Shown piece by piece: positions 24,946 through 33,912 of a DNA stretch of 64,000 nucleotides (positions are counted from its first letter, which is position 1; each line of letters begins with the position of its first letter). The translations under genes were made by a program, and so were the position numbers. The DNA is taken from assembly GCF_000420085.1 (NCBI RefSeq), contig NZ_ATUG01000001.1, positions 2,069,223 to 2,133,222 of the forward strand. Direction: 5' to 3'. The DNA comes from Desulfospira joergensenii DSM 10085 (GTDB lineage Bacteria; Desulfobacterota; Desulfobacteria; Desulfobacterales; Desulfobacteraceae). The notes under the pieces are model-generated. The model searched no databases and was not told the origin of the DNA. It worked only from the letters and a program-made list of their open reading frames with translations.

Positions 24946-26916
24946 TTAGGCCGGGTGCAAAGATCCGGCTTTCAATTCAAAGGCTTCCCGGCTCCGGCCG
25001 CTTCCGATAATGGCCACCAGATCTTCGGCCATCAAAACAAGGCCGGCATCGGGATTGGGAATCAATGTGCCGTCCCGGACAACACCCACAACCGATGCCC
25101 CGGTGGTCTTCCGGATTTGGCTTTCGCCAATTGACCGGTTGACCAGAGAACTGTCCCGGCTCAACCGGATCCATTGCAGATCAAATTGCTGTTCAGCGCC
25201 CCGAAGCTGGCTCAGGGTTCGATAGTTTTCATTTGAATTGAAAAATGCCGCATAGAGCTCCTGCCGGATGGCATCCGTATGCCTTTGAACATCCGCCGGC
25301 GGAATCATCAAATGAATCAGGGACTGGCGGGTCATTTCAAGACTGGCTTCAAACTCGGGCAGGACAACCTCTGACACTCCGAGATTGCGCATCACATCGA
25401 AATAATCCGGACCGGCTGCCTGCACCACGATATTGAGTTCTTCATTCTGGCCTTTGGACTGAACAATGGCCAGCCGGGCAGTGACCAGATCCGGCAGGGT
25501 CACTATGAGAAGGGATGCTTTTTTCACCCCTGCTGCTTCAAGGACAATGCTCTGGCTCGCATCCCCGTAAACCACGGCCATGCCGCTGGTCCTGGCAATT
25601 TCAAACCGCCTGTGATCCAGTTCGATAATGACAAAGGATATGTTCAAGCCTTTTAATATCTGCCCGATCTGGGAACCGATCCTCCCGCCTCCGATGATCA
25701 CCACATGCCCCTTGAAGCCCTGATCCGGGATGTTGGAGGTTTCCAGCTTTTCATGGCGGAACCATTGTTTTTTGAGCGCATATATTTTGCCTGTCTGTCC
25801 TGAAATCAAAGGGGTGAGAACCATGGATAAAATGGCTGCGGTCAGAACCAGGGTGTAAAGGTCATTTCCGATGGAACCGGTGGATACCCCCACCCTGGCC
25901 AGGACAAAGGAAAACTCCCCGATCTGGAAAAGGCCCAGCCCTACGGCCAGGGGGATGACGTTCCGGTAATGGAAAATGTATGAGACAAGTGCAAAGATAA
26001 GTCCCTTGCCAAGGCACACGGTAAGAACCAGGAAAAGGACTTCTCCGACATGGTCCAAGAGAAAAGCCGGATCAAAGAGCATCCCGACGGAAGAAAAGAA
26101 CAGCAGGCCGAAAAGATCCCGCAGGGGGATCACATCGCTTAAGGCCTGGTGTCCGTAATCGGATTCGCTCAATACCATTCCGGCAACAAAGGCGCCAAAG
26201 GCGAAAGAGAGCCCGGCCAGATGGGTGATGTACCCGATGCCCAGGCCGATGGCGGTAATGGCCAGTAAAAAAAGCTCCCTTGAACCGAGTCTGGCGATAT
26301 AAGACATCAGCCGGGGAAGATACCGGGTTCCGAGCAAAACCATGGCCACCAGGAATCCAACGGCTTTCAAGGCGGCAAAGCCGAGGGCGGGCAGGCCTAC
26401 GGCCGGATCATTTAACCGGGGAAGGATGATCATCATCGGAACCACCGCCAGATCCTGGACAATGAGCATTCCGATCATGACTTTGCTGGACAGGGTTCCC
26501 AGCCAGCCCTGATTCATTAAGGTCTTGAGGATGACCATGGTACTGGACAGGGAAACCAGGGCCCCCAGCCACAGAGAAGACTTCCAGTCCAATCCGATCC
26601 AATGACCGATGCCGAATCCCAGCCCCAGGGTCAACGCCATTTGAACGGGGGTTCCGATCAGGGCAATCCGTCTGACCGGCTTCAGGTCTTTCAGGGAAAA
26701 TTCCAGTCCCAGGGCAAACAATAGAAGTGCAATCCCGATTTCGGCAAGGAGTTCAATTTCATGGATGCCGGATACGGTCAACCCTCCGGTATGGGGGCCG
26801 AGAACAATCCCGGCCGCGATATATCCAAGGATAAGGGGCTGACCCAGCCGCTGCATGGCCAGACCGCAGAAAAATGCAGCCACAACGATGAGGATGATGT
26901 CCGTGGCTATGCCCAA
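24946..26916 (-). CDS. KefB/KefC-type cation:proton antiporter with TrkA domains
   Basis: A 656-residue protein: a CPA2 sodium/proton exchanger domain with about 12-13 membrane helices (1-385), a TrkA-N Rossmann domain near residues 405-525 ([14 protein letters not shown]), and a TrkA-C domain at about 560-645. It moves potassium or sodium against protons at the inner membrane and is gated by nucleotide or thiol ligands. Glutathione-type regulation as in E. coli KefB is not assured in this lineage. It is a single gene, and the 245 bases between it and the kinase hold no other gene. Confidence 0.92.
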   Translation of the reverse strand: MGIATDIILIVVAAFFCGLAMQRLGQPLILGYIAAGIVLGPHTGGLTVSGIHEIELLAEIGIALLLFALGLEFSLKDLKPVRRIALIGTPVQMALTLGLGFGIGHWIGLDWKSSLWLGALVSLSSTMVILKTLMNQGWLGTLSSKVMIGMLIVQDLAVVPMMIILPRLNDPAVGLPALGFAALKAVGFLVAMVLLGTRYLPRLMSYIARLGSRELFLLAITAIGLGIGYITHLAGLSFAFGAFVAGMVLSESDYGHQALSDVIPLRDLFGLLFFSSVGMLFDPAFLLDHVGEVLFLVLTVCLGKGLIFALVSYIFHYRNVIPLAVGLGLFQIGEFSFVLARVGVSTGSIGNDLYTLVLTAAILSMVLTPLISGQTGKIYALKKQWFRHEKLETSNIPDQGFKGHVVIIGGGRIGSQIGQILKGLNISFVIIELDHRRFEIARTSGMAVVYGDASQSIVLEAAGVKKASLLIVTLPDLVTARLAIVQSKGQNEELNIVVQAAGPDYFDVMRNLGVSEVVLPEFEASLEMTRQSLIHLMIPPADVQRHTDAIRQELYAAFFNSNENYRTLSQLRGAEQQFDLQWIRLSRDSSLVNRSIGESQIRKTTGASVVGVVRDGTLIPNPDAGLVLMAEDLVAIIGSGRSREAFELKAGSLHPA

Positions 26917-27099
26917 TTGTCCTCCTGATTCCCCGGGGAATCCATTTTCAAATTTGCCCGAACAGGACCAAAGCCGTTGAATCGTTTTTTACACGGCACT
27001 CCCTCTCTTATAGTAAAGTTTTGCGGATTTAAAAAGTTCTCTTTTCAGGACTGACCTTCATGAACCATCCGGTTGCCGGGAATATCGGACATCCATTTT

Positions 27100-27411
27100 T
27101 CAATTCCCGCCCCCACCATCAATATCCAGGGCAACCATGACATGCTCACTGAAACCGGGGGTGCCGGTGCCCCGGATATACTTTATCCGTGTCTCTATCT
27201 TTACCGGCGGAATGGTTTTGTCCGGATAATAAAAGGTCATGGGGACCAGGGAGCCTTCCTTGAGACGGGAAAGGGCTTTGGAATTTTTCTGGACCAGTGC
27301 AAACAGCGGTTCTGCCTCTGTACGCCTCAGTTTAAACTGGAAGAAAATCCCGGGGGTTTCCAGCCTGAACGCGGCACTGGCGTATCGGTTTGGCGGGTCT
27401 GTTGCTGTCAT
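27100..27411 (-). CDS. Small protein with PilZ-like features
   Basis: A 103-residue protein with AGGAGGT upstream of its ATG. The strand pattern and the segments KLRRTEAEPL and IKYIRGTG...FSEHVMVALDI recall the beta barrel of PilZ domains, but the canonical RxxxR and DxSxxG c-di-GMP motifs are not convincingly present. It has no signal peptide. It stands alone, with the sigma-54 paralogue pair transcribed in the other direction on its left-hand (5') side. It could equally be a lineage-specific protein. Confidence 0.5.
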   Translation of the reverse strand: MTATDPPNRYASAAFRLETPGIFFQFKLRRTEAEPLFALVQKNSKALSRLKEGSLVPMTFYYPDKTIPPVKIETRIKYIRGTGTPGFSEHVMVALDIDGGGGN

Positions 27412-27537
27412 CTAAAAAAGGACCTCCTTTGTAATGGTATTTTGTCTATCCCTGGCAGATAGCAAACAGCATGCCATTTCTTCAATGCCTTAAAATCATT
27501 TGCCTATCCTGGAAACAGGGCCTGCCTTCCATTGATC

Positions 27538-27568
27538 CGGGTTACGAAAACAGCAGGTCGGGTTACGA
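27538..27568. promoter_or_regulatory. Direct repeats, candidate activator sites for the paralogue pair
   Basis: CGGGTTACGA occurs at 27538-27547 and again at 27559-27568, exactly 21 bases (two helical turns) apart and about 135-160 bases upstream of the sigma-54 promoter at 27701. A GTAAC half lies further down near 27632. The rest of the 27412-27775 gap holds no gene. The GlrR-like activator encoded at 28550-29887 is the most likely binder. Confidence 0.5.
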
Positions 27569-27700
27569 TTTTTGCACACGGACCGGCCGGCTTTTTAAAG
27601 TTGAAAAAAACGAAACCCGGATGAAAATCTTGTAACTATTCCGGCCGGAAAAAAAGGCCTCTATTTGGATAATATTTTTAAATACAGACACTTATAACCA

Positions 27701-27716
27701 TGGCACACCCCTTGCT
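27701..27716 (+). promoter_or_regulatory. Sigma-54 promoter of two secreted paralogues
   Basis: TGGCACACCCCTTGCT is a perfect sigma-54 promoter. The predicted start near 27727 gives a leader of about 50 bases before the lipoprotein gene at 27776. The adjacent GlrR-like AAA+ response regulator makes sigma-54 control of this pair very plausible. Confidence 0.88.
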
Positions 27717-27775
27717 CTTTAGGGAGGCACTGGAGTCAAAGCCCCAGAAAACATCTTAGGAAAGGAGTTAGAACC

Positions 27776-28129
27776 ATGAATAAAAAAACCGTATCCATTG
27801 CCATTCTCCTGGCCGGTCTTGTCGGGATGCTGACCTTTGCCTGTGAGGAGAAAAACTCAGTCTCCTCCGGGGACAGGGTCCAAAATCCCGGGGAGGATAC
27901 ACCGGAGGCCGTAGTCGGTCTGGAGATGTACGGGATGCTGGAACGATCCGATTCAGGAGAACTGGTTCTGGTCGATGGCCAGGACCGGTATGACCTGAAA
28001 TGCGATTCAGATGTAACCGACCTCATCGGAAGACAGGTCAAGGTGATCGGCACCTTGAAGACAGATGGCTCAGACCGTTTTATCCAGATTGTTCAGGCAA
28101 TTGAAAACCCTGGCAATTTAACAGAGTAA
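27776..28129 (+). CDS. Small lipoprotein, paralogue 1 of a tandem pair
   Basis: A 117-residue lipoprotein: basic start, hydrophobic core, and lipobox ending in MLTFAC, so acylation near residue 24 is expected. The mature domain (about 48-115) reads as a small beta barrel with LVLVDGQDRYDLKCD and GRQVKVIGTLK. The same pattern recurs in the next gene (TLLDGENTYLLECE, GKTVMVTGD). This OB-like pattern is found in small secreted domains of unknown function. It is sigma-54 driven and next to an envelope-stress-type two-component system, so a role in envelope homeostasis is inferred. Confidence 0.75.
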   Translation: MNKKTVSIAILLAGLVGMLTFACEEKNSVSSGDRVQNPGEDTPEAVVGLEMYGMLERSDSGELVLVDGQDRYDLKCDSDVTDLIGRQVKVIGTLKTDGSDRFIQIVQAIENPGNLTE

Positions 28130-28151
28130 ATCAATATAGAGGAGACAAAAC

Positions 28152-28472
28152 ATGAACTCTAAAAAAACCCTTACCATTTTAATCACTTCAGCCATGATCG
28201 CCATGGGATCCCTGGCATCTGCCCAGGACACAAACACAGGAACCGTGCCCAAGCCCGCAGGAGAACAATCCGTTTCCCGGGTTCAGGTGAAAGGCGTTAT
28301 CGAAAAAACGGCCAAGGGCGTCACCCTGCTGGACGGCGAAAACACCTATTTGCTCGAATGTGAAGAGGATCTTGGTTCCTTTGCCGGCAAGACGGTTATG
28401 GTGACAGGGGACGGCTATACCTCTGATGCCGGAATGGTAATACTTGTCCGGCAGATCTCGGAATTCAAGTAA
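28152..28472 (+). CDS. Small periplasmic protein, paralogue 2 of a tandem pair
   Basis: A 106-residue protein with a Sec signal peptide cleaved near ASAQ (about residue 24), so it is soluble rather than acylated, unlike its upstream paralogue. The mature domain repeats the same motifs (GVTLLDGENTYLLECEED, GKTVMVTGDGYT). The pair looks like a duplication in which one copy is tethered to the membrane and the other is free. It starts 22 bases after paralogue 1 with an AGAGGAG ribosome site and ends before a strong terminator. Confidence 0.75.
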   Translation: MNSKKTLTILITSAMIAMGSLASAQDTNTGTVPKPAGEQSVSRVQVKGVIEKTAKGVTLLDGENTYLLECEEDLGSFAGKTVMVTGDGYTSDAGMVILVRQISEFK

Positions 28473-28502
28473 ACCCGATTCTGCATACTGACTCCATATG
28501 AG

Positions 28503-28536
28503 AAAGGGCGGTCCGTAAAGGGCCGCCCTTTTTTTA
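28503..28536. terminator. Terminator between convergent genes
   Basis: AAAGGGCGG pairs with CCGCCCTTT, followed by further T residues on the plus strand. It ends the paralogue operon and may also stop leftward transcription from the regulator gene whose coding end is at 28550. Confidence 0.85.
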
Positions 28537-28549
28537 TGCCTCCCGGCTC

Positions 28550-29887
28550 CTATCGATAGAGACCCGGGTCGATCTTGTACTTTTTGACCTTGTAATGGAT
28601 GGCCCGTTTGCTGATGTTCAACAGGTCGGCGGCTTTTTTCTGAACCCCCCGGGTCTCTTTCAATGCCCGGATAATGGTGTTTTTTTCGCTCTCTTCAATG
28701 GAAAAGGCCGTGCCCGGTGCTTCTGCCCCTCCCCTTTCAAGGGTTTCAATCTGGAGGTCCCGGGGTTCTATGGTTTGGTTTTGGCAGAGAATGGCACCCA
28801 CCTCCACCACGTTTTTCAGTTCACGGATATTGCCGGGCCATGAATGGGTGCACAGCAGGTCCATGGCATCTGCAGAGAACCGGATTTCCCCATCTTTTGC
28901 GGCACTGCCGGCAAAGAAGGCGGCCAGTTCGGGGATGTCTTCCCTGCGTTCCCTCAGGGGCGGAATGGTCAGGGAAATGCCCTTTAACCGGTAGTAAAGG
29001 TCCTGGCGAAAGGTTCCGGCCTGGATATCCTCCATGAGATCGGCATTGGTGGCCGAAATCACCCGGCAGTCCACCGGTGTCTCGCAGACCGAACCCACCT
29101 GCCGGATCTGCCGGTCCTCAAGGAACCGTAAGAGCCGGCACTGCATGTCATGGGAGATGTTGCCGATCTCATCCAGGAAAAGGGTGCCCTTGTCTGCCGC
29201 CTCGATAAGACCGGTCTTGTCCTTCACCGCATGGGTAAACGCGCCTTTGACATGGCCGAAGAGTTCGCTTTCCAGAATGCCGGCAGGGGTGGAACCACAG
29301 TCCACGACCACGCAGGCCTGGTTTTTCCGGGCGGAATGTTCATGGATGTACCGGGCAATGCGCTCTTTTCCCACACCGCTTTCCCCGAGAAGCAGAACAT
29401 TGACCTGGGTCGGGGCCACTTTCTTTACCATGTCAAACAGGGCTTTCATGGCCGGGCTTTCTCCCCAATAATAATCCCCTTCAAACCCCTCGGGACGGGC
29501 CGTGGCTGCCTCTTTTTTGCAGAGGGCAAGGATCTGGTTAATTTTTTCGATGAGTTCCCTGCCGTCAAAGGGTTTTGAAATATAATCCACGGCGCCCAGC
29601 TTGATGGCATCCACGGCATCGGGGATGGTGCCGTAAGCGGTCAGGAAGATGACCGGAAGATCAGGAAGGGTTTCCCGGATCTCTTTGAACAGCTCCATGC
29701 CGCTTTTCCGGGGCATTTTTACGTCAGAGACCAGAAGATCGACAGGGGTCTGTTTAAGGATGCGGGAGGCGGATGCGGCATCCCCGGCCTGGAGAACCCT
29801 GAACCCTGCTGCCGAGAGCCTTGTCTCCAGCACTGCCAGAATATTGGGGTCATCGTCCACGACCAGGATCTTTTGGGGGGTCTTCAT
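28550..29887 (-). CDS. glrR: GlrR/QseF-like sigma-54 response regulator
   Basis: A 445-residue NtrC-class regulator. The receiver (1-120) has acidic DDD at 11-13 and the phospho-acceptor Asp at 55 in LLVSDVKMP. The AAA+ domain follows with GESGVGKE, and a Fis-type HTH ends it (VQKKAADLLNISKRAIHYK). The sigma-54 contact loop reads GAFTHA rather than GAFTGA. The gene order kinase, lipoprotein, regulator matches glrK-qseG-glrR of enterobacteria, which supports the name. It overlaps the lipoprotein gene by four bases. The likely target is the sigma-54 promoter at 27701. Confidence 0.85.
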   Translation of the reverse strand: MKTPQKILVVDDDPNILAVLETRLSAAGFRVLQAGDAASASRILKQTPVDLLVSDVKMPRKSGMELFKEIRETLPDLPVIFLTAYGTIPDAVDAIKLGAVDYISKPFDGRELIEKINQILALCKKEAATARPEGFEGDYYWGESPAMKALFDMVKKVAPTQVNVLLLGESGVGKERIARYIHEHSARKNQACVVVDCGSTPAGILESELFGHVKGAFTHAVKDKTGLIEAADKGTLFLDEIGNISHDMQCRLLRFLEDRQIRQVGSVCETPVDCRVISATNADLMEDIQAGTFRQDLYYRLKGISLTIPPLRERREDIPELAAFFAGSAAKDGEIRFSADAMDLLCTHSWPGNIRELKNVVEVGAILCQNQTIEPRDLQIETLERGGAEAPGTAFSIEESEKNTIIRALKETRGVQKKAADLLNISKRAIHYKVKKYKIDPGLYR

Positions 29888-30447
29888 GATGGATTCCTCT
29901 TTTCCTGAAGTTCCTGGTCAATGCGCTCAAGCACCTGGATCTGGTGTTTCAGGCGTTTGATGGCCTGTTCAAGGGTCTTGATTGTCTCAACGGAACTCTT
30001 TTTCTCCAGACCGAGCCGGAGGAGCTGATCTGCCTGGTCTTTTTGTTTTTTTTCCATGAGCCGGAACCCGTGATCTGCCGCAAGAATCAAGAGTTCAGGA
30101 TCCTGGCTCCTGAACCGGTCCCCGGATTCACGGGAAAGGGTTTTCAGGGCCTCTAAAAATGAAGGGACGTCTTCTGCCGCTGCCATGTCGACACAGGCCA
30201 GACCGTAAATCCCTGCGTTTACGGCCTTGGGGTTTTGGGTCTGGGCGGCCAGGGCGAAAAACCTCTTTTTTGCCCGGGGCCAGTCCCGGGCAAAAAAAGC
30301 CTGGGTGGCCAGATTCAAATGCCGGTCTCTTTGACCGTAAAGTCCGGTGACAGTGCATCCGGTCAGCATCACTCCCAAGACCGGGGCAAACAGGCAGGCC
30401 CAAAGGCCCATGGTCCAAAATCCCTTTAAACTATATTGAAAGTGCAT
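29884..30447 (-). CDS. qseG: QseG-like outer-membrane lipoprotein
   Basis: A 187-residue lipoprotein with lipobox LTGC near residue 31, TPR-like helices in the middle, and a C-terminal coiled coil (LEQAIKRLKHQIQVLERI). In enterobacteria the protein between the GlrK and GlrR genes (QseG/YfhG) is an outer-membrane lipoprotein that modulates the kinase. Position, size and lipobox all agree, while sequence identity is not assessed here. It overlaps the regulator gene by four bases. Confidence 0.72.
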   Translation of the reverse strand: MHFQYSLKGFWTMGLWACLFAPVLGVMLTGCTVTGLYGQRDRHLNLATQAFFARDWPRAKKRFFALAAQTQNPKAVNAGIYGLACVDMAAAEDVPSFLEALKTLSRESGDRFRSQDPELLILAADHGFRLMEKKQKDQADQLLRLGLEKKSSVETIKTLEQAIKRLKHQIQVLERIDQELQEKRNPS

Positions 30448-30466
30448 GATAAAAAGCTCCTTGGTG

Positions 30467-31879
30467 TCAGGCGTTTTTTACACAGGGCAGGGAAAAGGAA
30501 AAGGTACATCCCCGGTCTCTGTTGTTCTTGACAAAAATGGTTCCCCCGTGGGCCTGGACAATACGCCTGGCAATGTTCAGGCCGAGTCCCACGCCGTCTG
30601 CGTGGTCCCGGACCTCCTGGGTCCGGTAATATTTTTTAAAAACCAGGCGCTGTTTTTCCCGGGGAATCCCCGGACCTGCGTCTGAGATGTTAAACATGAG
30701 GTGTTGGGCCTCCAGGGTTAGAAACAGGGTGATCCGACTGTTTTCAGCGGAAAATTTGATGGCGTTGTCCAGGAGATTGATCAATACCTGGAGGATTTCC
30801 TCGGGATCTCCCATCACCTTGGGGGCCTCTTCCATGGGGGTGAAAGAGACATTGACCCGGGCAAGTTCAGCCCGGCCGGCAAGGCGTTGCACCGTTTCCC
30901 GGATGAGATGGTTGGGCTCCAGGGGCAGGATCTCCCCCGGCCCGGTGTCCAGGCTGGCCGTGTCCAGAAGGCGGTTCAGAAGATTGGTGATCCGGGCGGT
31001 TTCCTTACCGGCAATGGATAAAAATTTCTGCTGCTGCTCATTTACCGGGCCCAGCACCTCTTCAGACACCAGGTTCACAGACTCCCGGACGGATGAGAGC
31101 GGGGTCCGGATCTCATGGCTCAGGGTGGCGATGAAGTCGGAACGGATCTCCTCATCCGCCTTAAGCTGGCGGCTCATGTCGTTAAAGGCCTGGGTAAGCT
31201 CTCCGAACTCATCCCTGGACCGAACCGGAATCAGGTGATTGTAATTGTCATTGGAAACCTGTGAAAGCCCTGTTTTTAACCGGTTCAGGGGAGCCAGCAT
31301 GGACCGGGTGATAAAGAGGACCCCCAGGAGGCCGACCATGATGGAGATGCCGAAACCGACCATCCCGTTGCGGACGATCAGCCGGCTTAAGGTGTTGATC
31401 CGGATCAGGGCCTGGTCGATCCGGGTCTGGTTCTCCTTTCTGGCCGTTTCAATGTCAGCCGTCCACTGGGGAACCCGGCCCGCTCCCTCCCACCCGTCTC
31501 CGGCGGCGAGCATCTCCTTTTTCGGCCCGGGCCGGATATACTGGCCGTATGCGGTATTCAAGTCCGGCCAGGGCGGTTCGGGATTCAGGCTCAGGATGTC
31601 GGCAATGGCCTCAATATACCCCTTTCGTGCCCTTTCAAATCCGGTAAAATAGAGGTCTTTTTTCAATAATCTGAGTTTTTTTCCATTGACGTCCATGTCC
31701 ACCAGGTTGTCCTGCATTTTTTTGGATAATGCGGCAATCCGGTTGTTCACGCCTACGATGCGGGCCGACCGGGCCGACATCTCCCTGACCTTGAAAAACA
31801 GGTCAAATACGGTACCGTAAAAGATCAGGATGAACAGAAAAAATAGTATGAACAGTTTTTTTGCAATTCCCAGTTTCAT
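30467..31879 (-). CDS. glrK: GlrK/QseE-like membrane sensor histidine kinase
   Basis: A 470-residue kinase: helix 1 at about 8-28, a periplasmic helical region to about 170, helix 2 (about 175-195), HAMP, HisKA with FIATLSHEIRTPLSSVRESV, and a HATPase with DAGPGIPREKQRLVFKKYY and GVGLGLNIAR. It phosphorylates the regulator at 28550-29887. The HisKA motif and gene order match GlrK. It is the first gene of a three-gene operon transcribed leftward. Confidence 0.85.
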   Translation of the reverse strand: MKLGIAKKLFILFFLFILIFYGTVFDLFFKVREMSARSARIVGVNNRIAALSKKMQDNLVDMDVNGKKLRLLKKDLYFTGFERARKGYIEAIADILSLNPEPPWPDLNTAYGQYIRPGPKKEMLAAGDGWEGAGRVPQWTADIETARKENQTRIDQALIRINTLSRLIVRNGMVGFGISIMVGLLGVLFITRSMLAPLNRLKTGLSQVSNDNYNHLIPVRSRDEFGELTQAFNDMSRQLKADEEIRSDFIATLSHEIRTPLSSVRESVNLVSEEVLGPVNEQQQKFLSIAGKETARITNLLNRLLDTASLDTGPGEILPLEPNHLIRETVQRLAGRAELARVNVSFTPMEEAPKVMGDPEEILQVLINLLDNAIKFSAENSRITLFLTLEAQHLMFNISDAGPGIPREKQRLVFKKYYRTQEVRDHADGVGLGLNIARRIVQAHGGTIFVKNNRDRGCTFSFSLPCVKNA

Positions 31880-32238
31880 GGCCTGGCCGTTGTATTGGTT
31901 GGGCAGAGCCTGATAGGCCTTCTCCCGGCAGGCGGGCGTGGGCTGTCAGGGGCTGCCGAAAACCCGTAGCTTTCTATCATTTACCCCGGGCAAAGTCAAA
32001 CTTTGCCGGGTTGATTCGCCCGGAACCTTGCTAACGGCCGCACAATTTTATCCCACAGATACGGCTTCCGGGTTCTGTAGAAAACGGCCGATATTCTTCT
32101 TCCTTGGGAGAGGGGGGACGGGATGGCAATCAATTAATTTTACTCATTTCGCATTTTAGGTTGTAGAAGTTTTTCATTTTGTGATATCCAATCAACCGGA
32201 TATCAATCGTTCAAAAATCAAAAAGTGGAAGCGGGCCT
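31880..32238. other. 359-base gap between divergent GlrK-like and membrane Hdr-like genes
   Basis: No gene is apparent. A hairpin CCCGGGCAAAG/CTTTGCCGGG (31985-31995 with 32001-32010, one bulged base) stands in the middle. The promoter of both flanking genes must lie here, but no clear sigma-54 or -35/-10 match was seen. The rightmost 100 bases are AT-rich. Confidence 0.5.
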
Positions 32239-33912
32239 GTGATCTATACATATAGTTTCTTCCTTTCTCTGGCGGTTTTTCTTTTGGGATTATCCCATCG
32301 GTTCATTCAATTTTTCCGGGTCTTCATCGGGCCCAAGGAAGAGGCTTTTTCTTTCCTGAAAAGGATTTCAGGCTTTTTCATCGGGGGGTTGGGAATCCTG
32401 ATCTCCCCTGTCCGCCTCTTCCGTTTGTTCAGATCCCTGATTCTCGACGTCATTCTGCAGGTCCAGCTGCTTCGCCAGGATTTTCTCAAATGGATCATGC
32501 ATATGTTTATTTTTTACGGATTCACAGGACTTGTTCTCTTCCATGCCCTTGAAGGCTTTATCAGCGAGCCCCTGTTTTCCGACTATGCATCCACCCTGAA
32601 TCCCTTTATGACGATGAGAAATGTTCTGGGTGTCATGGTCATCATCGGGATTGCCATTGCCATGGGACGCCGGCGAAAAATATCAGGATTGCGCCTGATC
32701 AGTAAAAAACCGGATTATATCGCCATTGCTCTTCTCGGGATCATTATCTTTTCCGGATTCCTCCTTGAGGCAAGTAAAATCGTTTCTTCTGCCGTGTTTG
32801 ACGAAATGATGGTGGATTGGGGAGACATGATCTATGAGGAAGAACTTCCGGCCTTAAAGGTCTTCTGGCAGGAAGAGTTTAACGTGGTTTTCCCGGGGGA
32901 GGTCCTCCAGGTAACTCCTGGGGCACTGGAAGAGGGGGAAACCCTCCATGACGACAATTGCATGGGCTGTCACTCCAGACCCCAGTGGGCCTTTGCCTCC
33001 TATGGACTCTCTATGGGCCTAAGGCCCTGGGCCAGGTTCTTCAATGAACACCGCCTGGATACTCTGATATGGGTTGTTCATTTTATCAGCTGTTTTGCGG
33101 GACTTGCCTACCTGCCCTTTAGTAAATTCCTCCATATCCTGACCAGCCCCGTCAGCATTCTGACAAACGGAATTTCAGGCCAGCTCATAAAACGGCCTGA
33201 AAACAAGGCAACCCGGAGGGCCTTTGATATCCAGGCCTGTACCCGGTGCGGCACCTGTACCCTTAACTGCTCGGTGGGGCCGGTTTACCGCATTATCTCC
33301 AACCCCTATATTTTCCCCTCGGAACGGGTGGAAAAAATTCGGGAGACGGCCACAGGCGATCCTTTTGATCCGGAATCCGGGCGCTCATTTACCGAAGGTT
33401 CCTTTATCTGCACCGAATGCAACCGGTGTTCCCAGCTTTGCCCGGCCGGTATGGATCTCCAGGATATCTGGATTCAAACCCGGAATCAGCTCGCCCGGGA
33501 GCCCTCACCAGATCCCATGGCCGGACTCAGGACGGACAGGGTCCGAAAAGGCCTTCTGAGCCCCCGGGACAAGGTCATCCCCATCGCCTCCGGCCAAAAG
33601 AATCCGGATCTGGACCTTCTGAAAAAATCCCTTCCGGCCCAGACCTTTTCCTATTGCTATAAATGCCGGTCCTGTACCAATTCCTGCCCGGTTGTTTCCC
33701 TGTCAAAGGATCCCCAGGCCTTTGGCACGGCCCCCCACCAGATCATCCACAGTCTCTCCCTGGGATTGATGGATAAAGCTTTGAACGCCCCCATGATATG
33801 GGATTGCCTGACCTGTTATCAATGCCAGGAAAGCTGTCCCCAGGGAGTCCGGGTCACGGATATCTTCTATGAAATGAGAAACATCGCCTACAAACAGGAA
33901 TATCAATCATGA
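32239..33912 (+). CDS. Membrane-bound HdrE/HdrC-like oxidoreductase with one CxxCH haem site and four 4Fe-4S motifs
   Basis: A 557-residue fusion starting at GTG. The N-terminal half is a NarI/HdrE-type cytochrome b with about six helices. A periplasmic loop carries a c-type haem motif CMGCH (241-245). The C-terminal half holds two tandem HdrC-like modules: CTRCGTCTLNC with CTECNRCSQLC, and CYKCRSCTNSC with CLTCYQCQESC. It would pass electrons between menaquinone and the HdrB-like partner that overlaps it by four bases. The duplicated ferredoxin module and the CxxCH loop are unlike methanogen HdrDE and closer to TmcC/DsrMK-type complexes. Confidence 0.87.
   Translation: MIYTYSFFLSLAVFLLGLSHRFIQFFRVFIGPKEEAFSFLKRISGFFIGGLGILISPVRLFRLFRSLILDVILQVQLLRQDFLKWIMHMFIFYGFTGLVLFHALEGFISEPLFSDYASTLNPFMTMRNVLGVMVIIGIAIAMGRRRKISGLRLISKKPDYIAIALLGIIIFSGFLLEASKIVSSAVFDEMMVDWGDMIYEEELPALKVFWQEEFNVVFPGEVLQVTPGALEEGETLHDDNCMGCHSRPQWAFASYGLSMGLRPWARFFNEHRLDTLIWVVHFISCFAGLAYLPFSKFLHILTSPVSILTNGISGQLIKRPENKATRRAFDIQACTRCGTCTLNCSVGPVYRIISNPYIFPSERVEKIRETATGDPFDPESGRSFTEGSFICTECNRCSQLCPAGMDLQDIWIQTRNQLAREPSPDPMAGLRTDRVRKGLLSPRDKVIPIASGQKNPDLDLLKKSLPAQTFSYCYKCRSCTNSCPVVSLSKDPQAFGTAPHQIIHSLSLGLMDKALNAPMIWDCLTCYQCQESCPQGVRVTDIFYEMRNIAYKQEYQS

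Noticed and set aside
31880-32238. Cyclic-di-GMP or other riboswitch upstream of the GlrK-like or Hdr-like gene
   Set aside because: A hairpin with GGCAAAG was noticed, but the conserved core of GEMM-type riboswitches and other known classes could not be matched on either strand.
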